Below are positions 24,589 through 37,145 of a stretch of 64,000 nucleotides of DNA, in pieces (within the stretch, counting starts at the first letter, position 1; every line of letters begins with the position of its first letter). The translations under genes and the position numbers were made by a program. Source of the DNA: Heterostelium album PN500 (Eukaryota; Evosea; Eumycetozoa; Acytosteliales; Acytosteliaceae); contig NW_008805071.1 of the NCBI RefSeq assembly GCF_000004825.1, forward strand, positions 744,001-808,000. The letters are read 5' to 3'. The notes under the pieces are model-generated. The model ran no database searches. It had not been told where the DNA came from and saw only the letters and a program-made list of their open reading frames with translations.

Positions 24589-25827
24589 TTAATTATTGGC
24601 AGTGTTAAGATGGAAATGATGATAACCAAGAAGATTCTTTCTAGTTGGTGACGATGATAGGTTGGTAGAGTTACGTGTTGGCATTGGGGAGACTTGTCCA
24701 TTAATATTTTTAGCGATGTGATGAAGAGACGGCAGCAGAGGTGATGAATCTGGTGAAAATGTTGAACTTTGGTTGGGTGTTGCGCTACTCTCCATTGGTG
24801 CTGGGTGATAAGAAGATGATCTTGCACGTGTAAGATAAGCAGGTGATGAATTTACATTTGGATTTGAAATACTAAGGAATGGTTGATTAAATCCCGAAAC
24901 TTGATGACTATTATTATTATTATTATTCTCTGAAATATTATTATTACTATTACTATTATTATTATTTTTACTATTATTATTATTATTATTACAATTCATC
25001 TTATTCATTCCAATTACAATTTCATCGTTGAATCTTCTTGTTTGTTGTGGTGTTTGAACAGAGAATGTGTTACTAATGGATGTTGCGTTATTATTTGGTT
25101 TTTCGAGAGTTGGTGTGGTGGCGGTGGAAGTAGTTGATGATGATGGTGCGGTGGTTGTTGTGGTGATTAAAATTTCGTCGATTCGCTTTTGAAGTAATTC
25201 GTTGTGTATGGAGATCTGCTTGAAGGCTTGCTCCATTTCGTCGAGGTGGGTGGTTGCCTCGTAGTGGTGGCGGGTCAGTGTGGAAGCACTCTGGCGGAGT
25301 TCGTGTGTGACCAAGTGCAGTTCCTGTGCTTTCGACTCGAGATTGGTGATGTATTCTTTCTTTCGGTGACGAGAGAGTGCAGCGGACTGACGGTTCTTCA
25401 AGAGACGGACCTGCCTCTTCTTGATGCGGTCTTCGTCTTGGACGTCGGGCTTCATCTTGCCGATTCTAAACTCGGTCGATGACGATGGATCGGAGAGGTC
25501 GTAAATTGGTGGGAGCTCTGGACTGTACATTTTATTACTGTTGTTGCTATTATTGTTGTTGTTGCTATTATTGTTGAAGCTGGGTGAATCTAATGATGAT
25601 GATTTGTAAAGTTGTTGTTGCTGTTGTTGATGGTGATGATGGTGATGGCTAATCGGAGACTGGTTATGATAATGATTGATTGGATAGTTAGTTGAGTCTT
25701 CAGAGAATAAAAAATTTGAAATAGGAGATGAAGAGGGTGATACTGATGACGACAATGACGATGACAATGACGACGAGTGAAAACTTGTCCGGTAAAGAGG
25801 TGAATTTAAAATTGTTGGACTTGACAT
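24589..25827 (-). CDS. bZIP transcription factor
   Basis: Single exon, 412 residues. The basic region lies near residues 130-160 (KNRQSAALSRHRKKEYI, the N-x7-R/K signature), followed directly by a zipper with heptad-spaced Leu and other hydrophobic residues (NLESKAQELHLVTHELRQ...). The N-terminus is Ser-rich, then His6 and Gln6 tracts and poly-Asn. The C-terminal half is Asn/Ser/Pro-rich with many SP and TP sites. Such proteins dimerise and bind short palindromic DNA sites; dictyostelids use several in development and stress. Which bZIP gene this is cannot be told from the sequence alone. More than 5 kb of non-coding DNA lies upstream, much larger than any other gap here. Confidence 0.9.
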   Translation of the reverse strand: MSSPTILNSPLYRTSFHSSSLSSSLSSSVSPSSSPISNFLFSEDSTNYPINHYHNQSPISHHHHHHQQQQQQLYKSSSLDSPSFNNNSNNNNNSNNSNKMYSPELPPIYDLSDPSSSTEFRIGKMKPDVQDEDRIKKRQVRLLKNRQSAALSRHRKKEYITNLESKAQELHLVTHELRQSASTLTRHHYEATTHLDEMEQAFKQISIHNELLQKRIDEILITTTTTAPSSSTTSTATTPTLEKPNNNATSISNTFSVQTPQQTRRFNDEIVIGMNKMNCNNNNNNSKNNNNSNSNNNISENNNNNNSHQVSGFNQPFLSISNPNVNSSPAYLTRARSSSYHPAPMESSATPNQSSTFSPDSSPLLPSLHHIAKNINGQVSPMPTRNSTNLSSSPTRKNLLGYHHFHLNTANN

Positions 25828-28293
25828 GATTATATAACTTTATGTATTTAATGGAAAAAAAAAAAAAGTTTATAATTTTCCAGATTATTTATTTCCAAAA
25901 AATAATAACTTTGTTTGTTAAATGATTGATTATGTTTTACTAATTGTTTGTCAGTTATATTATTATTATTAAAAAATATATATTTATTTGATTGGTTTGG
26001 CTTTGGCTTTGGCTTTGGATAATATTTGATTGATTGATTGTATTATGAATAAAATAAAAATATAAAAAGTAAAAAGTGGGTTGTTGCTTCAAGTTTTAAT
26101 TTTGATGGTTTTGGAAGCAAATAACAGAAAAAAAAAAGAGTGATTTGATATAAACAAGATGGTTCAAGTTTAAAAGTATTATAGTTTGGAATTATTATTA
26201 TTTGCGGTTTGATTATTTAGTATTTTGATTTTGATATTATTGTTAATGTTCAATTTTTAACAATAATGTTTGAGTATATACACAATATCGATATGATAGA
26301 ACAAGAGAATATTGGTGCGATCGCGCTTAATAATTTAGATATATGTCAAACAATTAAAAAATATTATTATTATTATCAATAACAAGGGTATAAAAACTTT
26401 AGCTGAATGCCCCCAAATTGGTTTATTCGCTGAAAAGAAATCACAATCTAAATATATAGACAATTTAGAGTGTATATAATATTATATGGATATATATATG
26501 TATATATTAATGAATGGTTAGTTGGTTGATGATTGTTGTTGTTGGTGGCTGTCGAGATACGTGATGCTAGTGGGTATTATGTGTTGTTAAGTTGCTGATA
26601 TATTGGAACTGTTGATTGATTGTGTATCAATAAAATTGGATTGTGATCGGTTAATGGTTATCAATTAAATGATATTGTGTTTGTTGTCGTTGATCAATGT
26701 TTTGATTCTTTTTTAGAAATGTTAATGTAGAATGTGATAAAGTAATAAATATTTGTTGTAAAAGATTATTTTATATAAAATATATGTATTTATATATGTA
26801 TGTATGCTTGATGATGACGATCATCAAAAGTAATTTTATATACAAAAAAGGTGGAAAATGTAATGATAGTTTGATAGGCTCAAAATAACATTATTGGTAG
26901 TAATAGTAGTAGAACAACATCAATATATCATTTTAGAAAAAAAAAAAAAAACAATTATTTAATTAAAAGAGCTAAACAACATCAAATTCATTTTATTTTT
27001 GTTTGGTTGTTGTTGATGATGTTGTTGTTGTTGCTATAAATAATTTATAAAGTATAACAAGAATCAAGCAATTGATCAACTAACTAACTAACTAACAATT
27101 ATAATCATGCACCACTAACTAACTCACTAACACTCACAAACATAATGAATAAATGTGTTGTTGTTGTTATTGTTAATGGTGGTGGTGGTTTCACAAAATA
27201 ATAACACTTCATAATCACCCTACATACATATATACATTGATTGCTATGAGATGTGATGATGATGATGTTGTTATTTTGAGTTTCAGATGAAGATGATGAA
27301 CTTTTAATGGTGGTAGTAGTGTGGTGTATTCATGTCCTTTTAATTTTATAAAGAATTAATTAACATATCATACGAGTAACTCTTCCTTTTTAATAAAAGT
27401 AGTGTGAGTTTTTTGAAATTCAATTTGATTATTCACCACTATCACACACAAATGTCGTGGTATTCGCCACCATGTTATGCAAACAAGATTTATGTTGCAA
27501 AAATTAATTAAATAGAGGCACATATGTGGTGCTTTGACAGTCAAAATAAATGATTGATGATCGCCAAATATTAATATTTCAAACCATAGTCATGCAATAA
27601 ATGTGTTGGTTGTTATTGTTGTTATTGTTATTGTTGGCAATAGAGATTTTGTGTTGTTGCCAGTAATGATGACAGTTACTAATGTATTTTTCATGACAAT
27701 GGATGTCATGATGATGATGATGATCAAGTGAAGCGGGTGGTATGAGAATGATTTTTTTTTTTTTCGATGATGGAAGGCGGGTGGAATCGGGTTGTGTTTG
27801 TTTGTTCACCCTTCATTTTGAAAGATGATAACAGTTGTTGATCTGGCAAGCAAACAACAAATAATTGTTTATTATTATTTATTTTTTTTAGTATGTAAGA
27901 TTATATCACAGTGTGAACAAACAAACAACAAAAGGTAGATGCTAAGGATTGTAGAGCAATACACATCCTCATGAAAAGAAAATAGAATCTTGAATTGTAA
28001 ACCATCATATCAGATTGATTAGCACAAGATGGATACCATTAAAGGAATGAGTAGAAAATTGGATATTCACTCTTTTTTAATATTCGAATACTAAAGAAGT
28101 ATACTTATGGTGGTAAATTGTGATGGATTGATTTGTCTAACAAAAATAGGAAATATATAAATATAGTAATTTTTTCTTTGTTTTCGTGGTGAGATGTGAT
28201 TTAGAAACTCATTATATATATATATATATTTGTATAACTTGTATATGTTATTGTAACTACACACACTATTGCCAAAGGCAATTTTAATTTTAT

Positions 28294-28338
28294 GATGATT
28301 TGATGATTTGATGATTTGATGATTTGATGATTTGATGA
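28294..28338. repeat. Tandem octamer GATGATTT, about 5.5 copies
   Basis: Consecutive GATGATTT units ending in GATGA. A simple tandem repeat in the bZIP upstream region; likely variable in length. Confidence 0.85.
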
Positions 28339-28885
28339 ACCATGTTATAGGATTTGATCAACCAGTAGCATCATCACCATCATCATCATCGCACAAAGAA
28401 TGGTCAAGCCAGTTGATCGAATTATGTTTTCATTAAATTAAAAACATAAATTAATTAAAAGAAAGAAAAAACTTAAACCAAACTAACATCAAGACAAAAA
28501 TAGTGTTGAATAGAGATCAAATCGAAAATGTAAAATTGTTCACACATCTGTGGTGTGGTGGTTAGTTATCATGATGGTTTATGGACCAAAATAGGAAAGT
28601 CTAATATATATATATATATTTTAATTTAATTAACTCTGCTCTCATTGATTATTATGTTTTAATTATCTGTAGATAATAACAATTGGAGCAGTTAATCACA
28701 AGTAACTGTTGATAATAGCAACAATGATATCTGAATAACTATCATTATTATTATGATGATTTTTTATTATGACAAAAACAACAATAATCGACAATCAATG
28801 ATATTATTTAATTAAATAAATTATTGTGTGATGATATGTTTAACTTGGTGAGATCGATCAAATGCTAATTTAAGGAATTTAAGAG

Positions 28886-28932
28886 AGTGTGTGTGGTTAT
28901 GTGTGTTTATTTAGTGTGTTTGTGTGCTATTT
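28886..28932. promoter_or_regulatory. GT-rich block resembling G-box-type elements
   Basis: Contains GAGTGTGTGTGGTTATGTGT and, shortly after, TAGTGTGTTTGTGTGC. GT/CA-rich G-box elements bound by G-box binding factor drive developmental genes in Dictyostelium. It lies about 3 kb upstream of the bZIP start and 2 kb upstream of the RCC1 gene. Similarity only; a plain GT repeat is the alternative. Confidence 0.25.
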
Positions 28933-31004
28933 GCTTATTGAATCGGTGTAGATTCAAATTAAGTATCATGATGACACTAAAAATAGTAACGTGGTAAACT
29001 ACTGTTATAGTAGTAATACTTTATATAGTCCGTGATTAATTTAGATTGTGTTTGTTTTGATAAGATTAGATTATTTTCGATTGATTTGATTTTATTTTTA
29101 TCTTTTAATAGGATGATTAACAATTGTTTGTTTTATTATGCACTATGACTATTACAACTGACAATATTGTTATATACGATTATTACTATTATTGGTAAAA
29201 AAATACTATTATACACAGTACAAAGATATTTATTTATCTATGCCAAGTTTTGTTTGAATTGATAGATTATGATAAACAACAACAAAAAAGGAGGGTTTTG
29301 TAATTAAGATCAATCTAATCTGTCTACCTACTAATACTATACTTGATCTAATCTGTAATTGTACTACTACTATATTTCTTCTACTTCTTCTTCTTGTTCT
29401 TCTTCAAAGCAATAATATTTTTAAATCTAAAATCTAAACAAATTTTATTTTATTTTATTTTTTGATTAGTTGATTGTTTGTTTGTGGACCTATTCCAATT
29501 TAATTAAATTCTCTTTAAATAATAAGAAATTTGAAAAAAAAAAACTTTAAGAACAACAAAATATAAATTACGCCACATCGTCTGAATAGCAAAAAAAGCA
29601 AAAAAAAAAAAAAAAATTATTGCTGTGATTAATTAAAAAAAAAAAAAAAAAGAATTTGATTTTTTTAGTAGTATGATGACGCACACACAGATTGCCTACA
29701 TCATGTGCCATCTCATTTTATTCATTTTTGTACAAAGGTTTTTTTTTTTTTTTTGATGTGATATCATTATTTTGATTTCATAAAAAAATGAATGAAGGGT
29801 GAGCAGTAATATCCTGGTGTAAAATTTGCATGGTCTTGATATTTTGTTTTCTCATGAGCTGTGCCCCAATAACACACATCACCAACTTTCAACCAAAAAA
29901 AATGCAGAGCTTGAAAAATAAAAATCTTGTAAAAATATGCAAAAATTCAATGGAGGGGGTTGTGAAATTTTTTGGAGAGCAAAATGGTGGTCTAAGGAAC
30001 AAAGTTGAGATGGGCGGAAATGAACACCCTCCATGTTTTTTGTTTTAGAAAAAAAATGATAGAATATGAATTAAATAAAATAAAAATAAAAATAAATAAA
30101 AAAATAAAAGAAAAGATTGGTTTGCCAAAAAAAAAATGAACAGAAAATAAAATAAAATTGTTGATCATTGCAATGGGAATAAACAATACAAATGAAATGT
30201 ACACTAAACCAGAGTTGGGAATTGTAATACCAAGGTTTTTTTTGCAGGTCCATCTAATGAAAAAACTATCATTAAATTGGTGGATATTTATTTTGGTCCA
30301 AAATGCTGATGAGATAGTTCAAGAGATCGAGTAAATAAAGGGTTTATCTTCACATAGATAGAAAAGAAGAATTACAATGCTTACAAGACAGATTTTTATT
30401 TTATTTTTTTTACTTACACTTCAGCATTACAGATTAATTTCAAATACATTTTGGAAACATCATTGTTTTGTTGTTGTTCATTCAAAACCAAAGCATTTCT
30501 TTTCCTTCTGATTTCTTTTAAATAAATATCAATGATATTATTGTTAACACCATCATAAACCAAATGTGATTTTTAAATTTCTTTTTTTTCATTTTTTTTT
30601 TGGCAAACTGTTTGTTTGTGGAAAGCGGGAAGATCAACTTGATTGCAGAATTTCGTTGGAATTTTAGTTATTGTCTGTTTTAATAACAGGAGAATAAAAA
30701 AAGAATGGATGGTTATGACTCATTTTAAAATGACACCACCAGCTGATGATAAAAATAATAACAAACAAGATTTTAGAGTAAATTATCTTTAAACCACAAC
30801 TTTATCAATCTAAATGAATCAATAATAGTGCATTAAATAATCAGTTAAAGTTGATGGCTGTTCATTATCTTTAGCTAAAAAAAAACATTCATTTTTAATG
30901 ATCAAAAAAAAAAAAAAAAAAAAAAAATTGGTTTAAGTTCAAGCTCATTTCTTTTCTTTGTTTTTGAAGTATGACTGATTGATTAATCACCTAGATATTT
31001 AAAT

Positions 31005-32553
31005 ATGTTAATGAACGTAATATCAGCATCTCAAAGATTAAGCAAATCAGCAACATCAACAACATTATTCAGGCATGACGCTTTAATCAATAATGTATAT
31101 AGATATCAAAGTTTCAACTTTTGTAGTTCCACCAATAATAATACTAACAACAACAACAACAACAACAACAATGATCATGTAAAGCTAAAAGGTAAATTTT
31201 ATATTGAGTAGTTCCTAGAGTAAAATATACCAATTTATTAAAATATTATCATAATTACAACAAATTAGTATATTCTTGGGGAAGTGGTTCAAATGGAAAA
31301 TGTAAATATAAAATGTGAACAAACTGTAATTTTTTCGACATTGATATTTATTCAACTATTTGTTGCTTTATTTTTTAATAATAAAGTAGGACTTAGAAAT
31401 GATGTTACACAATTGATTAAACCAACACTTATAGAAGATTTACTCTATGACAATATTACGAATATCAGCTGTTGTACGACCTGCTCGTTGTTTGCAACAG
31501 ACAAGTCGAGATTGTATGGCTGTGGAAACAATGCATACGGTCAGCTGATCATTGGAAACGGTAAGATACCACTGTTGGAGACGATACAACCGATCGATGA
31601 GGAGTTCCATAAGACGATTGCCGACAGCGGTAAGCGCTTAGTTCAACTGACAAGTGGAACCTACCATAACGGTGCAGTGTATGACGATGGCACTGCATAC
31701 CTCTGGGGTAGTGGTAACAGCGGACAAGTTGGCGCAGCCAAATACGCAAGACTGCAATTCCAACCGCTGCTCAATACAAAGTTATCGAATCTCGGTACGA
31801 AGCAGCTAGCACTTGGCTCTACATTCTCTCTGGCTCTCACAAACGACGGTGATATCTATTCGTTTGGCTCGGCGATGTTCAACGAGCTTGGACATGACTC
31901 GGAATTCACCGAGCGCGTTCCAAAGAAAATAGTGACAAACTACAAGTTTACTGCGATCTCTGCAGGCTATTTCCATGGCATTGCACTGACCACCGGCAAC
32001 AAGGTTGTTGTATGGGGACGCAACCAAGAAGGACAATGCAAACCAGTGGAAAGCGGCATGGAGAAAGGATGTTTCTCAGGCTTGTTTGAGCTAGATCTCT
32101 CAGGCGTCAACGGTAAAGTAATTCATATTAGAAGTGGTAGTTTCTCAAACTATATTCTCACTGATTCCGGAAACATGTATTCAATTGGATCAAATAGTCA
32201 TGGTCAAGTAAGTTGTTATTGTTTATATTATTATTATTTAACTTTAAAAAAATTTCAAATTAATAATTATAATAATAATTCAGTTAGGAGTTGGCGATGA
32301 TTTCAAGTTTGGAGAGTTGAATCATATCAAATCAATTGAAAACATTCAAATGTTTTGGACTGGACACCAATATGTGATTGCAAAGGATAGTCAAGGTCGA
32401 TATTATGGATGGGGATCGAACTACGATTTTCAATTGGCAAACGAAAAGCGATGTGTATATAATATGCCAATCTTGTTGGATAATCTCTCGTCAATTGGTA
32501 ATATAGAGGAAATTGCAGCATCAGTGACACATGTAATTGCTCTATCAAAATAA
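31005..32553 (+). CDS. RCC1-repeat protein, possibly mitochondrial
   Basis: Exons 31005-31191, 31269-31301, 31387-32207 and 32284-32553 keep frame and give 436 residues. The second exon is only 33 nt but encodes the opening of the first blade, VYSWGSGSNGK, which then joins LGLRNDV. Further RCC1 signatures are LYGCGNNAYGQL, YLWGSGNSGQVG, IYSFGSAMFNELG, VVVWGRNQEGQC, MYSIGSNSHGQLGVG and YYGWGSNYDFQL, about seven blades in all. These form a beta-propeller used in Ran exchange or as a scaffold. The N-terminus before the propeller is rich in Ser, Arg and Asn with almost no acidic residues (SASQRLSKSATS, DALINNVYRYQSF), which suits a mitochondrial presequence as in RCC1-like mitochondrial ribosome factors. 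That location is an inference. Confidence 0.85.
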
Positions 32554-33426
32554 TTTATTTATTATTTATTGTATTTGATTCATTATTATAATTGTATAAT
32601 CGATTCGATCAATTAAATTATTGGAATAGTTAAATTATTGGGATATAATTTATTTAATAATAGTATTAAATCGTTTTTCCTCAATTCAATTTCCACCAAT
32701 AATTTTCATATTACTTCAACACAACATTGTCATAATTTTTTATTTAAATCTTTTAATTAATTGTTTCATACAGAGTTAATACATACACCTCATAACATTA
32801 TGATTTTGAAAAGTCATTCATTCTTTTGTTTTTTATTTATTTATATGTGAAAAACCTTAATAAAAATGGTAAATCCATCAAAAATAATTTATTTTGTATT
32901 GTAATATAAAAATTTGATTAAAATCAATATCAACACTATCCGCTATTCTTGTTTGGAAAATGAAAAGTTTTTAAATAAAATTTTATATTTATAATTTTTA
33001 TTTATATTTGTTTACTACAAATTCAACAAACCACTCACACCTGTGAGAGATAGAAATGAAAAAAATAAATTAACTATCAATACAACATATATGGTAAGAG
33101 GATGAGATTTGATATTGATTGATTTTGTTGAAAATTTTATTTTATTTACAATTTTAATAATTGCGATTATAACACGTCATTTTATGTATCAGTTTGATGA
33201 TACGGTTAATGATTAATTTCAATTCTTAAACATCTCATCTGTAACTATAGATAGATAGAATTTTAAGAAAATGTTTAAAAAAATATATATCTTTCCATAT
33301 TACTCTCGAAATACAGATGGGATTATGATATTGGGTAGTTTACAAATTTATTTTTAATGCCAATTAAGTTTGAAGTTTAGTAGTTCGGCTGTTTGAAATG
33401 TACGACCTCCACAGAGAAAGAAACTC
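32554..33426. other. Intergenic, AT-rich
   Basis: No open frame with coding character. It holds the 3' end of the RCC1 gene and the upstream region of the 61-residue protein gene, including CACACCTGTGAGAG at about 33036-33049, a short imperfect palindrome. Confidence 0.5.
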
Positions 33427-33435
33427 TATAAAAAG
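33427..33435 (+). promoter_or_regulatory. TATA box of the small-protein gene
   Basis: TATAAAAAG lies 97 bases upstream of the ATG at 33524, in sequence that turns to A/T- and CAA-rich leader afterwards. A clean TATA box with a short leader fits a strongly expressed small gene. Confidence 0.5.
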
Positions 33436-33523
33436 CCAAGTCCAAACCAAATTATTCATTCAAATCAAAAACTTAAATTAATATTACTTTAATACTAATA
33501 CCTTCTAATACTACTCTGTAAAA

Positions 33524-33782
33524 ATGTTGTACAGTAAGTAAACCAACAAAATTAAATTAATTTCTAAAAACATTTAATTAATATAAATATTTTCTATTAT
33601 CTATAGAATCACTCTCTCAATTGGTTGCTTCCTCAAGCTCATCAATCAAAGCTAACACTACCGGTTCAACTGGTATGAATGGTTTCCAATCATCCAACCA
33701 AACTGCCCTCCTTGACGCTCACATTACTGATGTCAACGTCTTGGATATTATCACCATCGATTGTCTCGATATCCATCTCTAA
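33524..33782 (+). CDS. Small 61-residue Ser/Asn-rich protein with a 10-nt first exon
   Basis: Exon 1 is 33524-33533 (ATGTTGTACA, then the donor GTAAGTAAAC). The acceptor CTATAG precedes exon 2, 33607-33782. The joined frame reads MLYKSLSQLVASSSS, then INANTTGS-like Thr/Gly/Asn sequence (as read: IKANTTGSTGMNGFQSS), and ends LLDAHITDVNVLDIITIDCLDIHL. Coding support comes from the codon pattern of exon 2, rich in C at third positions (ACC, GCC, CTC, GAC, ATC) and unlike its flanks. The ten-base first exon followed by a Ser-rich start is the layout of the short developmentally expressed dictyostelid protein families, but I cannot match it to a named one. Its function is unknown. Confidence 0.7.
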
Positions 33783-33984
33783 ACAATATCTTTTGTTTGT
33801 CAAAATGTTTACAAAATCAATCACTTTTTTAGAAATTTAAAACATTTCTAAAAAAAAGATTCACTCTTCCCAAATAATATTATTTAATAAAATATTTATA
33901 AATATTATTAATAACTAAAATTAAATTTAACTTTTTTTTCAATTATTTAAATATCTGTTGAACATCTGATTGAGCAGTATTTTA

Positions 33985-36900
33985 TTAAATAGTGTATAAA
34001 ATAATTAAAGATAATAAAATAAATAATAAATTAGATTGTACACGGCTTGAAGAATTAAGACCAGTTGTTGCCGTTGTATCTCCTGAATCAGTAGTTGAGG
34101 TAGTGCTTGGTGATGTTGAAGTTGTAGTCGTTGCGGAACCAGTAGTAGTTGTTGTTGTGGAAATTGTAGTCGTTGTGGAACCAGTAGTTGTTGTTGTGGA
34201 ACCAGTAGATGGTGGATTTGGATCCAGTGTATTTGCTGTTGTGAATGCAGAGATAGAGTCTGGGAATGCAGAGTTGACTATATCAACCTTGAAATAATAT
34301 TGGGTGTTTGATTGTAGTCCATCAAATAAACAATTTGTGATTGCGGTATGTACACACTTAGACGACCAATCATTACCATCGGTTGAAATAGAAGCTGTAT
34401 ATAAAGTAGAACCTTCAATTCCTCCAGTAGAGTTATCCCAAGAGATATTGATTTCAGTGAAATTGCTCTTTAATACGTTGATTGTTACATTGCTTAAATC
34501 TAGATATATTGTTGTTAATAAAATTGATGATTGATCAAGTTTAAACATTGTTTGATAATAATAATATACTTACAATCATATGGGTGAGCAGTTATATTTC
34601 CAGAGTCTTCAGTATCGAGGGCATTTTTGACCTGGACAAAGAAAACAAGGTTTACATCAAGTGGAATGGAATTTCCAATGAGAATGCACTGTGGAGTCTT
34701 GCTATTGGAGCATGATGGAATGGCTGTTCCATTTACGTAGAGGTAATACACGGATTCTCCTGGTACACCGTTTTCAGTTGGGTAGTCGACTGTAAGAGTT
34801 TTGTCCGCGGTGGTCTGTGTAATAGTGATATTCGGTGATGAAACAGTATAGTATGTTATGAAGGTGTTGGGTAAACTTTCAATCAGTGTTCCATCGTTCT
34901 TTGCTTGGATAACGACAGTATACTCAGTATTTGGAGTCAACATGCTTACCAGACAGCTACCATCGGCCTTGCTTCTATCGATATTTCCCAGACATTGAGA
35001 AGTGTAGTTTTCATCGTTCAAGAATAGATAAAAGTCGTAGCCGGCACCTGGGAATCCACCCTCAACTGAATAGTTAAGTCTGATTTGTGGGAGTTTGGGT
35101 TCAACGACAACTTGTAAACTATTGATTTTCGGGTATGTCTGAATGGTTTGAGATGTTGACTTGGTTGTTCCATCATTCACCACAACCACTTGAACCTGAT
35201 ACCATGTTCCATCTTCAAGATTGGAGATTGTACATTGTAAGTTGGTGGTTTGGATACAACCCTGGACCTGTGTGTTGTTCAAGAGTACAGTGTAGAGTGA
35301 TGATCCAACCTCTCCATCAGTAGATTGGTATGTTAAACTGATCGAGGAGGTACTGCTATTTAATGTAATTTGTGGTGGAGTAATAGTTTGGTAGGTAGTC
35401 AAAGTTATGCTGTTGCTACTAGATTTTCCCATATAGCTTCCGGTTACCTTAATAATATATTGTACTCCAGGAGATAGGGAGAAGAATGTCTTTGTTTTTT
35501 GGCAAATTCCATTATAGACATTGACATCATTCAAATAAATAGTACATGTAGTCGCTGCTGGATCACCACCAGTTGCATTATAGCTTATGGTAATTTGTTT
35601 AGTTGTCATCTGAGTTAATCCAATATTAATTGCTTGTATATCTAGATATTGAAAAAATGATAAAAGTATGTATTAGGACTATAATATATTCATTCATTGA
35701 TTTCCAAATCGATATTAAGTTATAGCTTACCATCATAGAGCATAAACATTTGATTCTTAGTTGAGCTGGCACCACCTGAAGTTACAACACCAGATACATC
35801 GTATAGTTTTGGTGCTGACAGACTAGAGATTGTGCAACTTGGTCCTGCCGATGGACAATTGTTATATGCTGTTCCATTTATTAAAACTTGAACCTGAACA
35901 CTTCCTGGCACACCGTTGACAATGTCATATTTAAGGATGAGGTCGGGTGCAGTGCTAGATCGAACTGCAGTGAAACTTGTGAAGGTAGCCTGTTTATACA
36001 AGTTTATGGTTACTGGAGCTCCTGGAGACTGATTGTTAAAGTTTAGGGCACTGACTGTGAAAACTGGAGAGGAACCTGGTGTTAAGCCTGTGATTGTGCA
36101 CGATCCTGTAGATGTCGTACAGGTTGAACTGATTGTTGTACAACTGGTGTCAATCTCGCAAGATGAAGGGATCGAATCACTTGCACCAGTCACTGAAATT
36201 GTGAATATTGTTGAATAGCCATAGAGACCGCCTGAAGCAGTGTAACTAATTGTAGCAGTAGTCACACCAAAACTAACAACATTCACAGTTCCAAATTGCA
36301 CAGCTATAAATAAAATTGAGGGAGAGAGAGTGATACGAGCTAATTTAATAAAAAAAATATTTATAATAAATAGGAAATTATACTTACGACTTGGCATTGT
36401 AATGGAATTGGAAATAGCAGATGGAATGGTTAGAATATTGTTTAAATCAATACCAGCAACTACTACTTTAAATTGTGTGGTTGTCTGGTAAGTGTAACTT
36501 GGAATGGTAGCCATAAATTGGGTAACTCCGGTGGTTAAATAGTTTGTATTAATCCATTGGTTGGTTTTGGTATCGTTATAGTAAACGATTAAATTCATAC
36601 CGATTCCATACCATACACCAGTGGTTGTAATGGAACCTCTAACTATATTGAAGTTAGTGAATGAGATGTCTGGTGCTGAGAGCTGGAATGCACTTGGCGG
36701 TACAGAGCTATCCAACAATGTGTAGGCATGATAGAAATTGAAATGAGTTGAACACTTTGCTTGGAAGAAAAACTGATTCACACATCCATTTAAATTAGTA
36801 TTTAAATTGGCTGCAGGCTTACTCTGTTGGAAGCTAACAGCAGAATATTTTGTAAATTGGTCACTACTGCTAACACAGTTAGCTGGATCCCAAATTGAAT

Positions 36901-37145
36901 TGATAGTAGACTCTTGGGGAATGGGAGTGGAGACATCACAAGTTCTAGCGAATATTTTAGGTTAGTTATGATGATGAAATGAATTCAGATAAAAAATAAA
37001 AAGAATAGACTATTGGATGCAATACTTACGAACCTTGCTGCATGAATACATAACCTGGAGTTGGAAGTTGTGGTCCCTCAGACACAGTCATTTTAATGTT
37101 TACGGTTGTGCCCGCCATAGATGTGGCGGAGAAGCAAACTCCCAT
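33985..37145 (-). CDS. Cell-surface glycoprotein with tandem fibronectin III/Ig-like repeats and GPI-type C-terminus
   Basis: Minus-strand exons 37030-37145, 36388-36944, 35731-36303, 34574-35641 and 33985-34499 keep frame and give 942 residues. From about residue 120 the protein is a string of some eight domains of 85-95 residues, each with the pattern ISYxxTGG...YxxxxN...C...C.I..L.PGxxYxVxVxAxN, resembling fibronectin type III or Ig-like folds, with one disulfide per repeat. A Thr/Ser tract of about 60 residues follows (TTTTTTGSTTTT type, likely heavily glycosylated). The end is hydrophobic (NLLFILLSLIILYTI), as in GPI-anchored proteins. The first exon is uncertain: the ATG at 37145 gives no signal peptide, and a further upstream exon could supply one (an ATG near 37608 followed by GTGAGT is a candidate, but its phase does not fit simply). 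An adhesion or recognition role is inferred. Confidence 0.8.

Larger units (their letters stand above)
25828..31004. other. 5.2-kb non-coding region between divergent bZIP and RCC1-repeat genes
   Basis: Both flanking genes point away, so this is a shared upstream region. No supported gene: the longest frames (27579-27809 minus, 29830-30048 plus) are low-complexity or lack coding character. It holds (AT)n, GAT, TTG/CAA and CTAA runs, a tandem octamer at 28294-28338, a GT-rich block at 28886-28932 and a long A run at 30906-30927. The length and the developmental-regulator neighbour suggest distributed regulatory sites, or an unrecognised non-coding transcript. Confidence 0.5.

Noticed and set aside
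27579-27809. 76-codon minus-strand frame with His and Asn runs
   Set aside because: Made of GAT/ATC and AAC repeats read in one frame; no splice signals or start context support it.
28294-28338. Possible CRISPR-like or satellite array
   Set aside because: Only a five-fold octamer with no spacers; a simple microsatellite.
29830-30048. 72-codon frame in the large non-coding region
   Set aside because: The peptide has no domain and runs into poly-A; the frame contains no C-rich third positions as seen in real exons here.
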